Shown here: piece by piece, positions 13,401 through 24,779 of the stretch
Position numbering within the stretch: position 1 is the stretch's first letter
How the letters are laid out: each line of letters begins with the position of its first letter
Source of the DNA: Cunninghamella blakesleeana
Taxonomy: Eukaryota; Mucoromycota; Mucoromycetes; Mucorales; Cunninghamellaceae
Assembly (NCBI GenBank): GCA_017871115.1
Contig: JAFCIZ010000005.1
Span: forward strand, 5,201,501-5,265,500
DNA: 64,000 nucleotides
Direction: 5' to 3'
Program-made: the position numbers and the translations under genes
Notes under the pieces: model-generated
The model's database searches: none
The model's input: only the letters and a program-made list of their open reading frames with translations
What the model was told of the DNA's origin: nothing

Positions 13401-13903
13401 GTAAACTGATGACCATGATTATCATTTGCTGTGGTAGGGTAAACATGGATATCTAACACAATAGGGATATATTCAGGCGTTATAGTATTACCGGGACGAG
13501 TTGTATCCCATAAACTAAAAGTAGAGCCACAAAGTTCAGCATAATACTTTTTTTTATGCTGCATTAAATAACCTTCCATATAAATCTTTTGGGAATAATC
13601 ATCCACTTGTTGAAGATAAGCTTTCATATCCAAGCTTAAATTATTATTAATATTATTATTCATGGATGCTGTAGTAGTAGGTTTTACAAATCTTGAAGGT
13701 CTAGAACTTATTTGTGATACATAACGCTGAGTGTTACTATTGTTGTTAGAAAGAACGGATTCTGATAAAGAAGATTGTGGTAAAGGTTGAGTATTTCCAT
13801 TATATAAAGGATGTACTGAAGAAGGGGAAGAAGATGATGGAATTGGCGGCATTTCAAAAATTCTTTTTAAAAGAAAAAAATTAGTTGTAGGCTTTATGTT
13901 CAT
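10478..13903 (-). CDS. CAF120: Caf120/Skg3-like PH-domain protein
   Basis: Exons 13903-12398, 12281-11127 and 11035-10478 join at phase 0 (...LRSQ | VADSSDE... ; ...MKHQ | MMMYAAN...) to give about 1072 residues. Residues ~108-203 form a PH domain: MEGYLMQHKKKYYAELCGS, SLWDTTR, then KKWIAAFRLVCFERQLL. A second PH-like block follows to ~375, with EWKKLWVSIIPP, LVLYETKKSKQPL, HAYAVYPEIPSLI and FSLYGLPGSLL. That order matches fungal Caf120/Skg3 proteins, which are CCR4-NOT-associated or bud-neck proteins in yeast. The remaining ~650 residues are acidic, Ser-rich and Pro/His-rich and probably disordered. An alternative start is the Met at residue 18 (13852), which would remove a hydrophobic leader. 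The family call is good; the cellular role here is inferred. Confidence 0.82.
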
Positions 13904-14189
13904 TATTTTTAAAAAATATTGAATCGCCGATATATTTTTATTAGCATGAATTATTTATTATTTACCTTATTATAATATGATGATGATGTTGATGACTTTA
14001 TTTATGTTTATGTTTATTATATATTTATATATATATATATATATATTTATGAAAGGATAATGTTAACTATATTTATATTTACAAAGAAAAATGATAATAA
14101 TAAGAAAAAGAAAAAGCTTATTATAAAAATAAAAAAAAGGTAGAATGAAGGAAAGGGAAGGGAAAGGTAGATGATAAAAATTAATGAAA

Positions 14190-14226
<37 letters not shown>

Positions 14227-14514
14227 AGAAAGGAAAAGAAAAAAATGAAAGAAAAAGTTATTAAATAAGGGTTGATTTTATATCATTTTTATATATAGTC
14301 AATCAAATCAAATAAAAGGGGAAAGGGGAAAAGAGTGTAGGATTAGAAAAAAAAGAAATAATAAGCGAGATAAAAAACGACCTAAATCGCGCCAAACAAC
14401 TAAAATGAATATGAAAATATATCAAAAAAGGAGAACAAAACGAAGAAAGTGTAAAAAAAAAAAGTTATAAATATTCATTAGGGAGGTATGCTCTTTATAT
14501 TATTATTATTATTA

Positions 14515-14559
<45 letters not shown>

Positions 14560-15076
14560 AATATATAATATATATATATATATATATTTAAATAATAAAT
14601 AATATAATATAATAATACATATATATATATATACTTTTATATATAAAAAACACATATAATAAATATGTTTCTTATCCCCTTTTCTTTTTTGTTAACAAAT
14701 TAAAATAATTACGTATATAAAATATGAATCGTTTTTAAAAGGAATTATTGTTTAACCTTAAAGATAAAAAAAAAGAATAATCCAATAAAATCATCTATTT
14801 GTCATAATTCACAATAAAAAAAGCGGGTTATTTGATTGATTGAGTCGATGACTACAATTGTAAAAATTAGCAGATTTAATCTTTTTATTGGCTGATCCTA
14901 TCCTTAAATTTAAAGCTCCGGCATCATTTTATATGTAAATCCATTTTTGATTTTTTTTTTCTTTCACTCTTTCCATTTTATTAACATATTATAAAAACCC
15001 TTGACTCTTTTTTTTTCTTTTTTCTTTTTTCTTTTTCTTTATATATATATTTTAATTATATTCTACTTTATTTTAA
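13904..15076. promoter_or_regulatory. shared 5' region of the PH gene (-) and isopropylmalate synthase (+)
   Basis: This is a divergent intergenic region. Towards the synthase there is a TATA-like ATTATAAAAA at about 14988-14997. Gcn4-like half-matches are TGAGTCG at 14841-14847, TGACTA at 14849-14854 and TGACTC at 15002-15007. Towards the PH gene lies GCGCCAAA (14389-14396), which resembles an E2F/MBF-type site. Microsatellites are a GA run (about 14198-14222) and an ATT run (about 14497-14556). The motif calls are by eye only. Confidence 0.35.
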
Positions 15077-16928
15077 ATGGTTCATAATACTGAAACTAAA
15101 AAATTAATTATTTTTGATACTTCTCTTCGTGATGGTGAACAGGTAAAGTTATAAAAAAAGCAACACGTCCTTTTTTTTTTTATCCCTATCTTGACTTGTC
15201 TAGATAAATTATCCCCTCGTTTTTTTTCTTTTTTTTTTATTATTATTTGATATATAAATAGTATATTAACTCTTTTTATTATTATCATTTATTCAATCTA
15301 TATACAATATTTATTATTTATTAACAATAATTATATATATATATATATATCTACATATATACAGTCACCAGGTGTTACCCTTAATACTGAAGAAAAGATT
15401 GAAATTGCTAAACAATTATCAAAACTTGGTGTAGACGTTTTAGAAGCAGGATTTCCTATTGCCTCCAATGGGGATTTTGATGCTGTACAACGAATTGCTA
15501 GAGAAGTAGGATCTTTAATGGAAGGGCGCGAAAAAATTGGACAACCAATGGTAACACAAATATAAAAATAAAAATAAAAAATGTGGAGAGTTGATGAAAG
15601 AGGAAAGAAAAGGTTGGGGCAAAAAAAAAAAAAATGGAGTGAAAGAAGAGTTTTTTTTTTTAAAAAAAAAAAAAGGTTGTTGAAAAAAATAAACTTAAAA
15701 AAAGAAGAGGGTAGGGGAAAAAAAAAAAAAAGGTGTATATTTGTTAAAATAAGAAGGAAAAAAAAGATAAAGAAGGAGAGGAGTAAGAGGAGGAGTTTGG
15801 AATATAGGTTAATGCATTCATCGGTAATGATGATGATGATGATGACGGTGATAGAAGAGAGAAGGGGGGAATAACCGAGGGAGAAATAAGTTTATTGAAA
15901 ATCGTGGTTAAGTTTAAATTTCTAACTCAATCAATGTATATCATTTACTTTATTTTAAATAGACTATTTGCGGATTAGCAAGAGCTGTACCTGGAGATAT
16001 AAAACGTTGTGCCGAAGCTATCAAGGATGCACCTAAAAAAAGAATTCATACCTTTTTAGCAACCTCAGATATTCATTTAAAACATAAACTTAAAATTGAT
16101 CGGGATGAATGTGTAAAAAGAGCTGTGGAAGCCGTCACCTTGGCCAAATCATTAGTAGATGAAGTGGAATTCTCACCTGAAGATGCTGGACGTTCCGACC
16201 GTGATTTCTTATGCCATGTTCTTGCTAAAGTAATTGAAGCCGGAGCTACTACTTTAAATATTCCTGATACCGTTGGCTATAATTTACCTTCCGAATATGG
16301 CGCCTTAATAAAATACTTGGTAGAAAACACAGTGGGGGCCGAAAAGGTGGTATTCTCTACACACTGTCATAATGATCTTGGATTGGCAACAGCAAACACG
16401 TTGGCAGGAATTCAAAACGGAGCAAGACAAGTCGAAGTCACTATCAATGGGATCGGGGAACGTGCAGGAAACACAGCAATGGAAGAAGTTGTTATGGCCG
16501 TTCATACACACCCAAGCTATTTCCCAGTTCACCATACTATTAACACAGAATTATTTTTCCCAACATCCCGTATGGTATCTGAATTATCGGGAATGGTGGT
16601 TCAACCTAATAAAGCTATTGTTGGTAGAAATGCTTTCTTACATGAATCTGGTATTCATCAAGATGGGGTACTTAAAAATAGAGAAACTTATGAAATCATG
16701 ACACCTGAATCAGTCGGTGTCACCGATATCGCCTTGGTTCTTGGTAAACATTCTGGTAGAAATGCTCTTCGTAGCCGTGGTGCTGAAATGGGTTTTAATT
16801 TATCAGACGATGCTTTCCAACGAGTTTTCGACGATTTTAAGGCTTTATGTGATCGTAAAAAACATGTTACTGATGATGAAGTGAAGGCTATTTTTACAAA
16901 GGAAAGTCATCCTGTGGTTGATTTGTAA
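15077..16928 (+). CDS. LEU4: 2-isopropylmalate synthase, class I (LeuA/plant-like), short form
   Basis: The enzyme condenses acetyl-CoA with 2-ketoisovalerate, the first committed step of leucine synthesis. Exons 15077-15142, 15365-15550 and 15963-16928 give 405 residues. The TIM-barrel catalytic domain shows [15 protein letters not shown] (residues ~11-25, catalytic Arg/Asp), [31 protein letters not shown], the metal-binding THCHNDLG (~217-224) and NGIGERAGN. The [15 protein letters not shown] and GKHSGR blocks are also present. The protein ends shortly after this and lacks the ~110-residue C-terminal leucine-binding regulatory domain of full-length class I enzymes. The sequence is closer to the bacterial/plant class I type than to the yeast Leu4 type. 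A homocitrate or methylthioalkylmalate role is less likely but cannot be excluded. Intron 2 (412 nt) is strongly purine-biased. Confidence 0.88.
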
Positions 16929-19577
16929 ATATAATATAATATTTAACTCCTCTCCCCCTTTATTTTATTTTATAAAAATATATTATCATTTTTTTTAACT
17001 CTCTTCTTCCCCCCCTTCATCATTCATATATATTAAGAGTAATAATATTATTATTATAATTTATTTATTTATTATTTTTTTTATACATATATATATCTTT
17101 CTCATCTTCATATTATTATTATTATTTAAAGAAAAATTGTATTCAAAAAAAAAAAACGAAAATAAAAAAGAAAAGGATCCATTCTCTTTTTTTGTATATA
17201 CCTTAAACTTCTTTTTTTATCGGTCTCCTTAAACTTTTAAGAGTTATTTTTTGTGGAGTAAAACAAGTTATTCTTAAAAAAAACTCGTTTACTGGGGAAG
17301 AAGAGAACCATAATAAATAAGCTATTATTATAATAAACATTATCATATTTTCTTTTATAATTTGTCAATAATAACTTTCCCCTTGTTAATCCTATTTTTT
17401 ATTTTTATTTTTTTTGAAAGAAACATCTCTAATTGAAAACATTTTCCTTAGTCGGTAATGACAAAGAAGAAGAAGAAGAATGGACAACATGATTCTTTTT
17501 TTTTATTATATATTTATTTTATTTTATTATCAAAGGTCTTCATGTCATTATATAAAAAAAAAAAAGAAAACATGCTTCTATCTATATAGGAGAAAGAAAG
17601 AAAGAAAAAATAAACTATGTTGATTAAGTCAAGGGAGTAAATACATTTTCATTAAATTTTATTTTATTTTATTTCATGTTTATGCATTAATTTAACGCTG
17701 TTTTCACTTACTAAAAATCAATAATGAACTATCTATAATTTATTTAAAAATTCTATAAGAAAAAATATTACATATTTATAATTTATTTATTTAGAAAAAA
17801 AAATTAGTGATCCTCTTATTAAATTATAATGTTTTCAACTTTTTATTTTTCATCTATCTCAATAGTATATCATGTAACTTTACTTTTTTTTTTTTACTAG
17901 TTTATATACATATACCATCCTACAGTATCGATAAAAATTATTCATTTCCGGTAATCTTTTTTAAGTTGTAATCATGTTTTTTTTTTTTTTTTTGCGTTAA
18001 TTTCCACATTTTTATTATGCAACTTTAATCTTTATTTTACCAATTTATGTATGAATATCAAGTTTATTATTCATTTCTTTTTTAAGACTGCGATCACCTT
18101 TTAATTAACTATGCTTATTTTTTAAAAAAATTAAAATGGATCGATAAATTACCTTGAAACTATCTCAGAATTATAAATAAAAACTAATAGCTTTTTTATG
18201 AGTTTCTTGCTTTATTATTCGTTTTAAAAAATAAATTTGATTTCTATATTCTAAAAAATAAAAGAAATTATTGTTTTTAAAAAACATAACAAAATAAATA
18301 ATCAAGGAGAAAAAGAATATGCAACCATTTTTATTTTCCTAAAAAAGATAGGCTCTATTCTGATTATATTTAAAATCATTAGCCTCTTTATTTATTTAGG
18401 GTTAATTTTCTTTATAGAACTTGGTGCTCTTTTTTTTTTAACATGACTTTTTTTTGCACAGAATATTAGTCTTTTATTATTCAATAAGTACTTATTTATT
18501 TCCGAAGCTAACTCTCCTATTCTTATTTTTATAGCCATTACTTTCTGGTATATAGAATATACCATCCGGCCATTGAGCCAACTCTGTACCAAAGCTATCA
18601 AAATTTCATATATATCTATTATAAAATCTATAATACAGAATTATCATTGCAACACTTACAATCAATTAGCTCGATAAATGCGAAATTTGTAAAAACTAAA
18701 AAATAAAGGTGTTGAACGTACCAAATTAATTACTATATATAGTAGCTTTAATGAAACGCGACAGGCTCGATAATGTTATTTTCTGCCATTCAAGTGAACC
18801 TTAGCATTAATATTGTATACCTACTATATGTATCATTTTAATGATGGTTTAACAAAGTGTAATGATATCCCAATAGCAAACTTTTTATGGTAAAAGAAAA
18901 AAAAAATGGCGATTTACGTTTAATATACTGCTTGAATAAAAGGCTGTATAGATTTACATAATTTACATATACTTATATATAACAATGAACAAACAGTAGT
19001 AAAAAATAAAAATCTTTATAACCAAATATTTTTTAAACCCCATTTAGGAACCTAAAACAAACTTTTTAATCTGGAAAAAAAAGTTTTTTAGGCTGAACTT
19101 CAATTGAAAAAGAAATTGCTATACCAATATTCATTTTTATCGAAAATCAATCAAATATAAAACAGCAGCAATGAAATAAAATAATCAAACGATATAATAT
19201 TAATTAAATATGGTGTAATGTACATATTTATTTACAATAAAAATGAGTTGTATATAAATATTTATATTCTTTCATGAAACAATAAAATCTTCTTTTATAA
19301 AAAAAAAATAGTGTAACTAAAAACGGAATTTTAAAAAAATTACGCTTAAATCCAATTTGGTGGATAAAAAAATTTTCTTTCTTTTTCTTTTCTTTTTCTT
19401 TTTCTTTCAACTCTTAGATTTATAAAATCTCTTTTTGTACTTTTATCTCTTCTTATATATATTCAAAACTAAAATAAATAAAAAGACATATCTATACATT
19501 CATTTTTTAATATACATATATATATATAACGTATATACATATATACACATTCAGAATAAAAATAAATCTTTTTATAA
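16929..19577. other. gene-poor spacer with a possible degenerate insert
   Basis: The region is 2.6 kb without a recognisable gene between two plus-strand genes. The left half is A/T-run-rich 3' flank. Around 18380-19000 the base composition is less repetitive, and a 69-codon minus frame (18392-18601) looks like decayed coding sequence that I cannot assign. The last ~150 bp before 19578 should hold the MATE gene promoter. Confidence 0.45.
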
Positions 19578-21293
19578 ATGACAGCAGATAATAAAGTAAT
19601 CCCTCAATATAACAGCAGTTCTTCTGCATCTTCCATATCGTCCTCAACTATATCTATAGTCTCAGAACGTAGCTCTTTATTATCTTATAAAAAAAGTACT
19701 CTTGATACCACTTATAAAATTGAATTAAAATGGTTAACAATCAATAGTTTACCTATTATTTTAACTTATGTTCTTCAAAACTCGTTTCAACTTACAAGTA
19801 TATATTTTTTAGGTCACTTGGTAATATCATATAGCCAAAACAATAAATAAATAATAAACAAATAAATATATACTTATATAAATGTGTTTTCTTTTATTAG
19901 GGATCTATTGAATTAGGTGCTTCAGCTTTAGGATCTATGTTTGCCAATGTCTCAGCATTTTCAATTTCTCTAGGTGCAGCAACTGCTTTAGACAGTTTAA
20001 TGACACAAGCTTGGTCTGGTGCTACCGATAAAACTTTATTAGGTGTTCACTTACAACGATCCATTTTAATTTTATCTTTATTACTTATTCCTATCTCAAT
20101 TGTATGGTTAAATGTCACTTCTTTATTATTATTTTTAAAACAAGATCAACAAATCGCTGAATACACTGGTCTTTACTTACGTTATTTACTTTTAGGTGTT
20201 CCTCCTTATATTTATTTTGAAGTGTTTAAGAAATTTTTACAAGCACAAGGTAAATAGATATAAAAAAAAAAATAGAAAAGAGAATAAATGATCCATTGAA
20301 AATATTTATATGAACCATTCATTCATTTTTATTTTTATTATTTATTAATATTATTTTTTTTTTAAAAAAAAAAAAATAGGAATCATGCAGGCATCTACTT
20401 ATTGTTTATTAATTGTAGCACCAATCAATATTGTCTTGAATTATTTATATATACACCAATTTCATATGGGATTTATCGGTGCACCTTTAGCAACAAGTTG
20501 TAGTTACTGGTTAATGTTTTTACTATTATTAATCTACATCTTTGTTTTAGGAAATGGAAAAGCAGCCTTTGGTCAATGGCAAAAAGAATGCTTAAAAGAA
20601 TGGAGTCCATTTTTAAGATTAGCGTTCTTTGGTGTCTTAACGGTAGTAACTGAATGGGTTGCGTTTGAAATAGTATCTTTAGCAGCTTCTTATTTAGGAT
20701 CAGTTGATTTAGCTGCCCAATCCATTTTGATTACTTTATCATCACTGACTTATACGATTCCTTATGGCTTAAGTGTTGCTGTAGCTAATCGGGTTGGAAA
20801 TGCGCTTGGGGAAGCTAATGGCCAAAAAGCTTCATGTGCTACCAAAGTCTCTTTAGGGTTTGCTGTTCTTTTATCCGTCATCAATTCAGCTGTCATTTTA
20901 TTATTCCAAGATAAAGTCGCTTATTTATTTACAACAGAAAAGGAAGTAATTCAATTGGTGGCAGCGGTTTTACCTTTATGTGCTTTGTTTCAATTAACGG
21001 ATAGTTTAGCCAATACGTGTGCTGGTGTGATCCGATCACTAGGTCGGCAACATATCTCTGCTAAAATCAATTTAATTGCTTATTATTTTGTAGCACTACC
21101 TTTGGGCTATTATTTGACATTTACAAGAGAATGGGGTTTATATGGCTTATGGTCCGCTTTGGCTGTTGCCTTGTTTTTATGTGCTTTAGGTCAAGCTATC
21201 AATTTATACCTTGTCGATTGGGACTATGAAGCTCACAAAGCCCATCATCGTGTTAAAAAGGAAGAAGAGGTGTTGTTATATTTACCCAATTAA
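19578..21293 (+). CDS. MATE family multidrug/toxin extrusion transporter
   Basis: This is a membrane antiporter of the MATE family, which exports organic cations and xenobiotics using a proton or sodium gradient. Exons 19578-19820, 19901-20249 and 20380-21293 give 501 residues. A Ser-rich cytosolic N-terminus (~1-45) precedes about 12 hydrophobic segments. Family signatures include NSLPIILTYVLQNSFQLTSI in the first helix, ALDSLMTQAWSG (the conserved Gln/Ala-rich TM2 region), YIYFEVFKKFLQAQG and the second-half start FLRLAFFGVLTVVTEWVAFE. The pattern GLSVAVANRVGNALGEANG and a Cys-rich TCAGVIRSLGRQ block are also seen. Length and segment order match fungal and plant MATE proteins. The substrate cannot be told. 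Confidence 0.92.
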
Positions 21294-22211
21294 TCATTTA
21301 TACATATTTATTATTATTAACTTTTTTTTTAAAAAAAAAGCAATTTTCATTTATCATGTTTACATTATTATATATCATATCATATCAAAAAACCCATTCA
21401 TTTATTCATTCATTTTTATTATAAAAAATAATTATTATAATTATTATTTTCCCATGATTTTATTTATATATATATATATATTTTTTGTACTTAATTAAAA
21501 TAATAAACGTTTATAAATATATCAAACAAAAAAAAAAAAGTAAATAAATAGTCATAAGTTGTAACTTTATTTTATTTTATTTTAAAAAAAAGAGACTATA
21601 TAAAAAATAAAAGATGTAAATTATGTGATAAAGAAATTAAAAATTAAATGAGATTGTAACAAACTCATAGTATTAAATAGAACAGCTAATATATAAAAAA
21701 AGCAATAGTTGTATCGATTTGATTATTAAAAAATAGATAAATAAAAATTAAAAATTACCAATATAGTGAACAAAAATGATGAATAGATATTAATTTGGTG
21801 TAAGATCCATTATTGTAGTATCAATAAATGTCATCGTGTCATTTACAGCTGCATTCTTTATAATAGAAACTAATTTAAAGTATGATGAAAAGAATAATAT
21901 TTTTTTTACTTGCAAATATATCATGGATTAAAGATTTTCCTAAAAGAATCAAATCAAAGAAATAAAATATAAAAAAAATAAAAAGACGGTGACCTTGTCC
22001 TTTTATTAATATTATAATTTTTCATTCATCCTATATATATTATGCATCCAATCAATATTATCTAATACAAATTATTTATCAAATTATATCACTAGTTTTA
22101 AAAAAAAAATCATAAACATGTATATATTTATTCAAATTGATGTGTCTACAAAAACTATATCTTTTTTTAAAAAAAAATATTATTCAAATGGGGTGGTTGA
22201 TATCTGGATTT
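21294..22211. other. 3' region between convergent genes, with a possible stray exon
   Basis: This lies between the MATE stop and the NDUFB11 stop. It contains a T9A9 junction at 21322-21339. On the minus strand a short open piece (about 21872-21791) reads IIKNAAVNDTMTFIDTTIMD and ends in TAA. A candidate exon just upstream reads KSLIHDIFA. I could not build a complete gene from them. Confidence 0.35.
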
Positions 22212-23089
22212 TTAGTTGGTTTTTTTGAATTCAAGATTGACACCTTTTTCCTTTAAAGTTTTTTCAGCTTCCTTTTTGGCCCAAGAAACAACACTATATT
22301 TTGTTGATATCATCATTAATATATATTAGTTAATCGATTGCTCATTATTATTATCATTTTCTTCATTTGATTTGTGAGTTTATATTACCTTGTGTCAGGT
22401 TTGTAATAAAGAGCAACAGACATGAGTACAAATCCACCACCCATACCCCAATAGTAGATATCTTCCCAACCTTCCTTGACAGGGTTCTATATTGATTAAA
22501 AATAATAATAATAATAATAATAATAATAGTGGATATGATATTAAATTTAGTAAACATCAAATATTAACCATTTTTAGTATAATCATCCAACTTTTAAATT
22601 ATTTCGTTTTTTTTTTTCATTTTCAATTTGTTGCATTTTTGCTCTTATCTTTTAATAATATATCCTATTTATATTTCATATATAGCTGTATTTATTCCAT
22701 TTATCCACTTTTTTTTGTCATATATTACTGAGTATCCATATCCATTTTAATTAGTATAATAGGTTGCCTTATTTTGTGAATTTGTTTCTTTTTTATATTT
22801 ATTTTTGAGTTAAAAACTACAACACATCCATAATCGTCTTTATTATAAAATTGCTTTATTTTTTTTTTATTGTTGCTTTCATTTAGGTATAGTTGGTAGC
22901 TATCTTTTTTAAAAGTTGGATGATCTAATAATAATAATAATAATAACACTAATAATGTTGTATATATTTTACCTTTTCGTTAAAAAGATAACCTCCAGGT
23001 TCATTAATAGGAGTACCTCCTCCTCCTCCACGACGCATTAAAGAAGGACGAGTGAGTCTAGCAGATCGTGAAAAAACTCTAGCTAACAT
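22212..23089 (-). CDS. NDUFB11: NADH:ubiquinone oxidoreductase subunit NDUFB11/ESSS-like
   Basis: This is a single-pass accessory subunit of mitochondrial complex I. Exons 23089-22973, 22486-22389 and 22293-22212 join in frame to give 98 residues. The N-terminus (MLARVFSRSARLTRPS, Arg-rich, no acids) looks like a mitochondrial presequence and is followed by a Gly run. The core NPVKEGWEDIYYWGMGGGFV is the ESSS signature with the start of the membrane helix. The C-terminal exon is charged (WAKKEAEKTLKEKGV) and ends KKTN. Length and motif order match fungal ESSS subunits. The two introns are 486 and 95 nt; the first is unusually long for this window. Confidence 0.85.
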
Positions 23090-24174
23090 ATTATATATAA
23101 ATTATCTATTAAGAAAAAAAGAAGAGAGAAAAAAAATCTGTTGTTTTGAAAAATTGAGCTCCCTTATTAATTTTTTTTCTTTCTGAGACGTCATGTAATT
23201 TAATCCCCGCTTTATATATAAAAATGAGCAAATTGTAAACCATTTCATTTTTTTTATCTTTAATGTCGTTTCAGGTGGTTAACCAAATAATATTCCATGT
23301 TCTTTAATCTTGTTTGTCGTAGTTACTCTATGAAAAATAAAATAAAAATATTTTTTTTTGATAAATAGCCTATTGTTTTTGATTCTAATATAAAAACGAT
23401 AACAAATATAAAAAAATGAGGAAACAAAGCCGATAGTTTTATAAAATTGACATTAAGAGTAGAATATTTATATATTATTAAAAGTACGAATGTATTCCTA
23501 TCGATTAATTTATTATAAAATGTTCTTTATATTTATGATGGTAGTTAAAACACGATTTTATAAGTAATATTGATGTTGGAATAACATAGTGTTTTCAAGA
23601 TTGCATATATAGATATAAAAGAAGATTGCTTTATTATTTTTTGAAGCAATGGTGGTGGAAATACAATAGTATCTTAATTTTTTGTAACTTTTGATTAAAT
23701 TATTGGTGTATAAAAATACTATAATAATGTTTAAAAAAAGAAAAAAAGAAAAGAACAAAAAATAAAATGGGGGGATTATTAAAAGTTGCTTTTACTATTA
23801 CCATTATTATTATTATTATTATTGAGAAAAATTAACTTGAATTCACCTTTTTTTTTTCATTCTTGTTTTGCTTTACCTTACCTTTAAATTTAATACCAAG
23901 ATATTTTCAATTATAGCTAGATCCATATTTCAATTTTATTTTTACCGTTTGGATAACTGTAACCTAGCAGCTATTTTGTTTGGCTATATAACTGTTGATA
24001 ATATTTTATTTATCTTTGTTTTTTACTAATGAATTCCATTCCAATTTTGAGCTTGTTCGCTTTACTAGATGGCTTAAATATAAAATAAATTAAATTAAAT
24101 AGAGCAGCAAACAGTAGAAGACTTTTTTTTAAAAAAAAAAAAAAGCTCCTCTTTTTTAAAGAAATTTTTGAAAA
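23090..24174. other. spacer between NDUFB11 and the retrotransposon
   Basis: No gene is recognised. The right end has a T8A14 junction (24123-24144) just before the target-site duplication. The 66-codon frame at 23558-23758 (minus) is low complexity. Confidence 0.5.
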
Positions 24175-24179
24175 CCGTC

Positions 24180-24736
24180 TGTCGTATCAGGCTATTTTAT
24201 CTTATAGTAAACAAATATAATGCTATGATTATATAATAGTAAATAGTATAAAGTAAAATAATGATAATGATCGTCAAGTGCACTGAGATTAAAATATATA
24301 ATCTTTTATTTAAATGGATAGCTATACTAAATAAGGAGTTAAATCTAACTCAGATATATTATTATCTTTAAACTGTCAAACTTAACCTTATAAACTGAAT
24401 GTTAAAAGTCCCTATATTGAATCTAACTATATTACTACATTAATATATAAAAGAACCAATGACAGTTATCATGGATCATCATATAGTAATAATAAAATAT
24501 ATGAAAGATCGTCATAATGGGGTTATAAATCATATTGATTAATATCACTAATCATATGAAAAGTGAAATATTATTTTATATAAATACTAAAGCAGAATTA
24601 GATTATTATTACAATCTTCATCTTATATTTATAATAAAAACAACCAACTAAGGAATTTCACTTAATTATTTTGTTTTTCTCTTTTATATATAAAAACTAT
24701 TTATTTTACCTATTTTTAATTTTAACATATTTTTCA
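24180..24736 (+). repeat. 5' LTR of the chromovirus
   Basis: The 557-bp LTR begins TG and ends CA. A TATA-like stretch lies at about 24624-24636, and 25-33 nt further on is TTCACTTAA (24657-24665), a plausible transcript 5' end. The sequence just after the LTR is the complement of this 9-mer. Confidence 0.95.
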
Positions 24737-24741
24737 TTTTT

Positions 24742-24750
24742 TTAAGTGAA
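24742..24750 (+). promoter_or_regulatory. putative self-priming primer-binding site
   Basis: TTAAGTGAA, 5 nt downstream of the 5' LTR, is the exact complement of TTCACTTAA at 24657-24665 inside the LTR, about 30 nt after a TATA-like box. In Tf1 and related elements the 5' end of the RNA folds back onto such a site and primes reverse transcription in place of a tRNA. The match is 9 nt, slightly shorter than the 11 nt of Tf1. The function is inferred. Confidence 0.55.
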
Positions 24751-24779
24751 TCTTCCACATACAAAAACCCTTACCTATC

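Noticed and set aside
15581..15874. 97-codon Lys/Arg-rich frame
   Set aside because: It lies fully inside intron 2 of the isopropylmalate synthase gene and results from purine-only sequence.
18392..18601. 69-codon minus frame, considered as a transposase or unknown gene
   Set aside because: It has a plausible mixed composition but no recognisable motif, splice partners or flanking inverted repeats.
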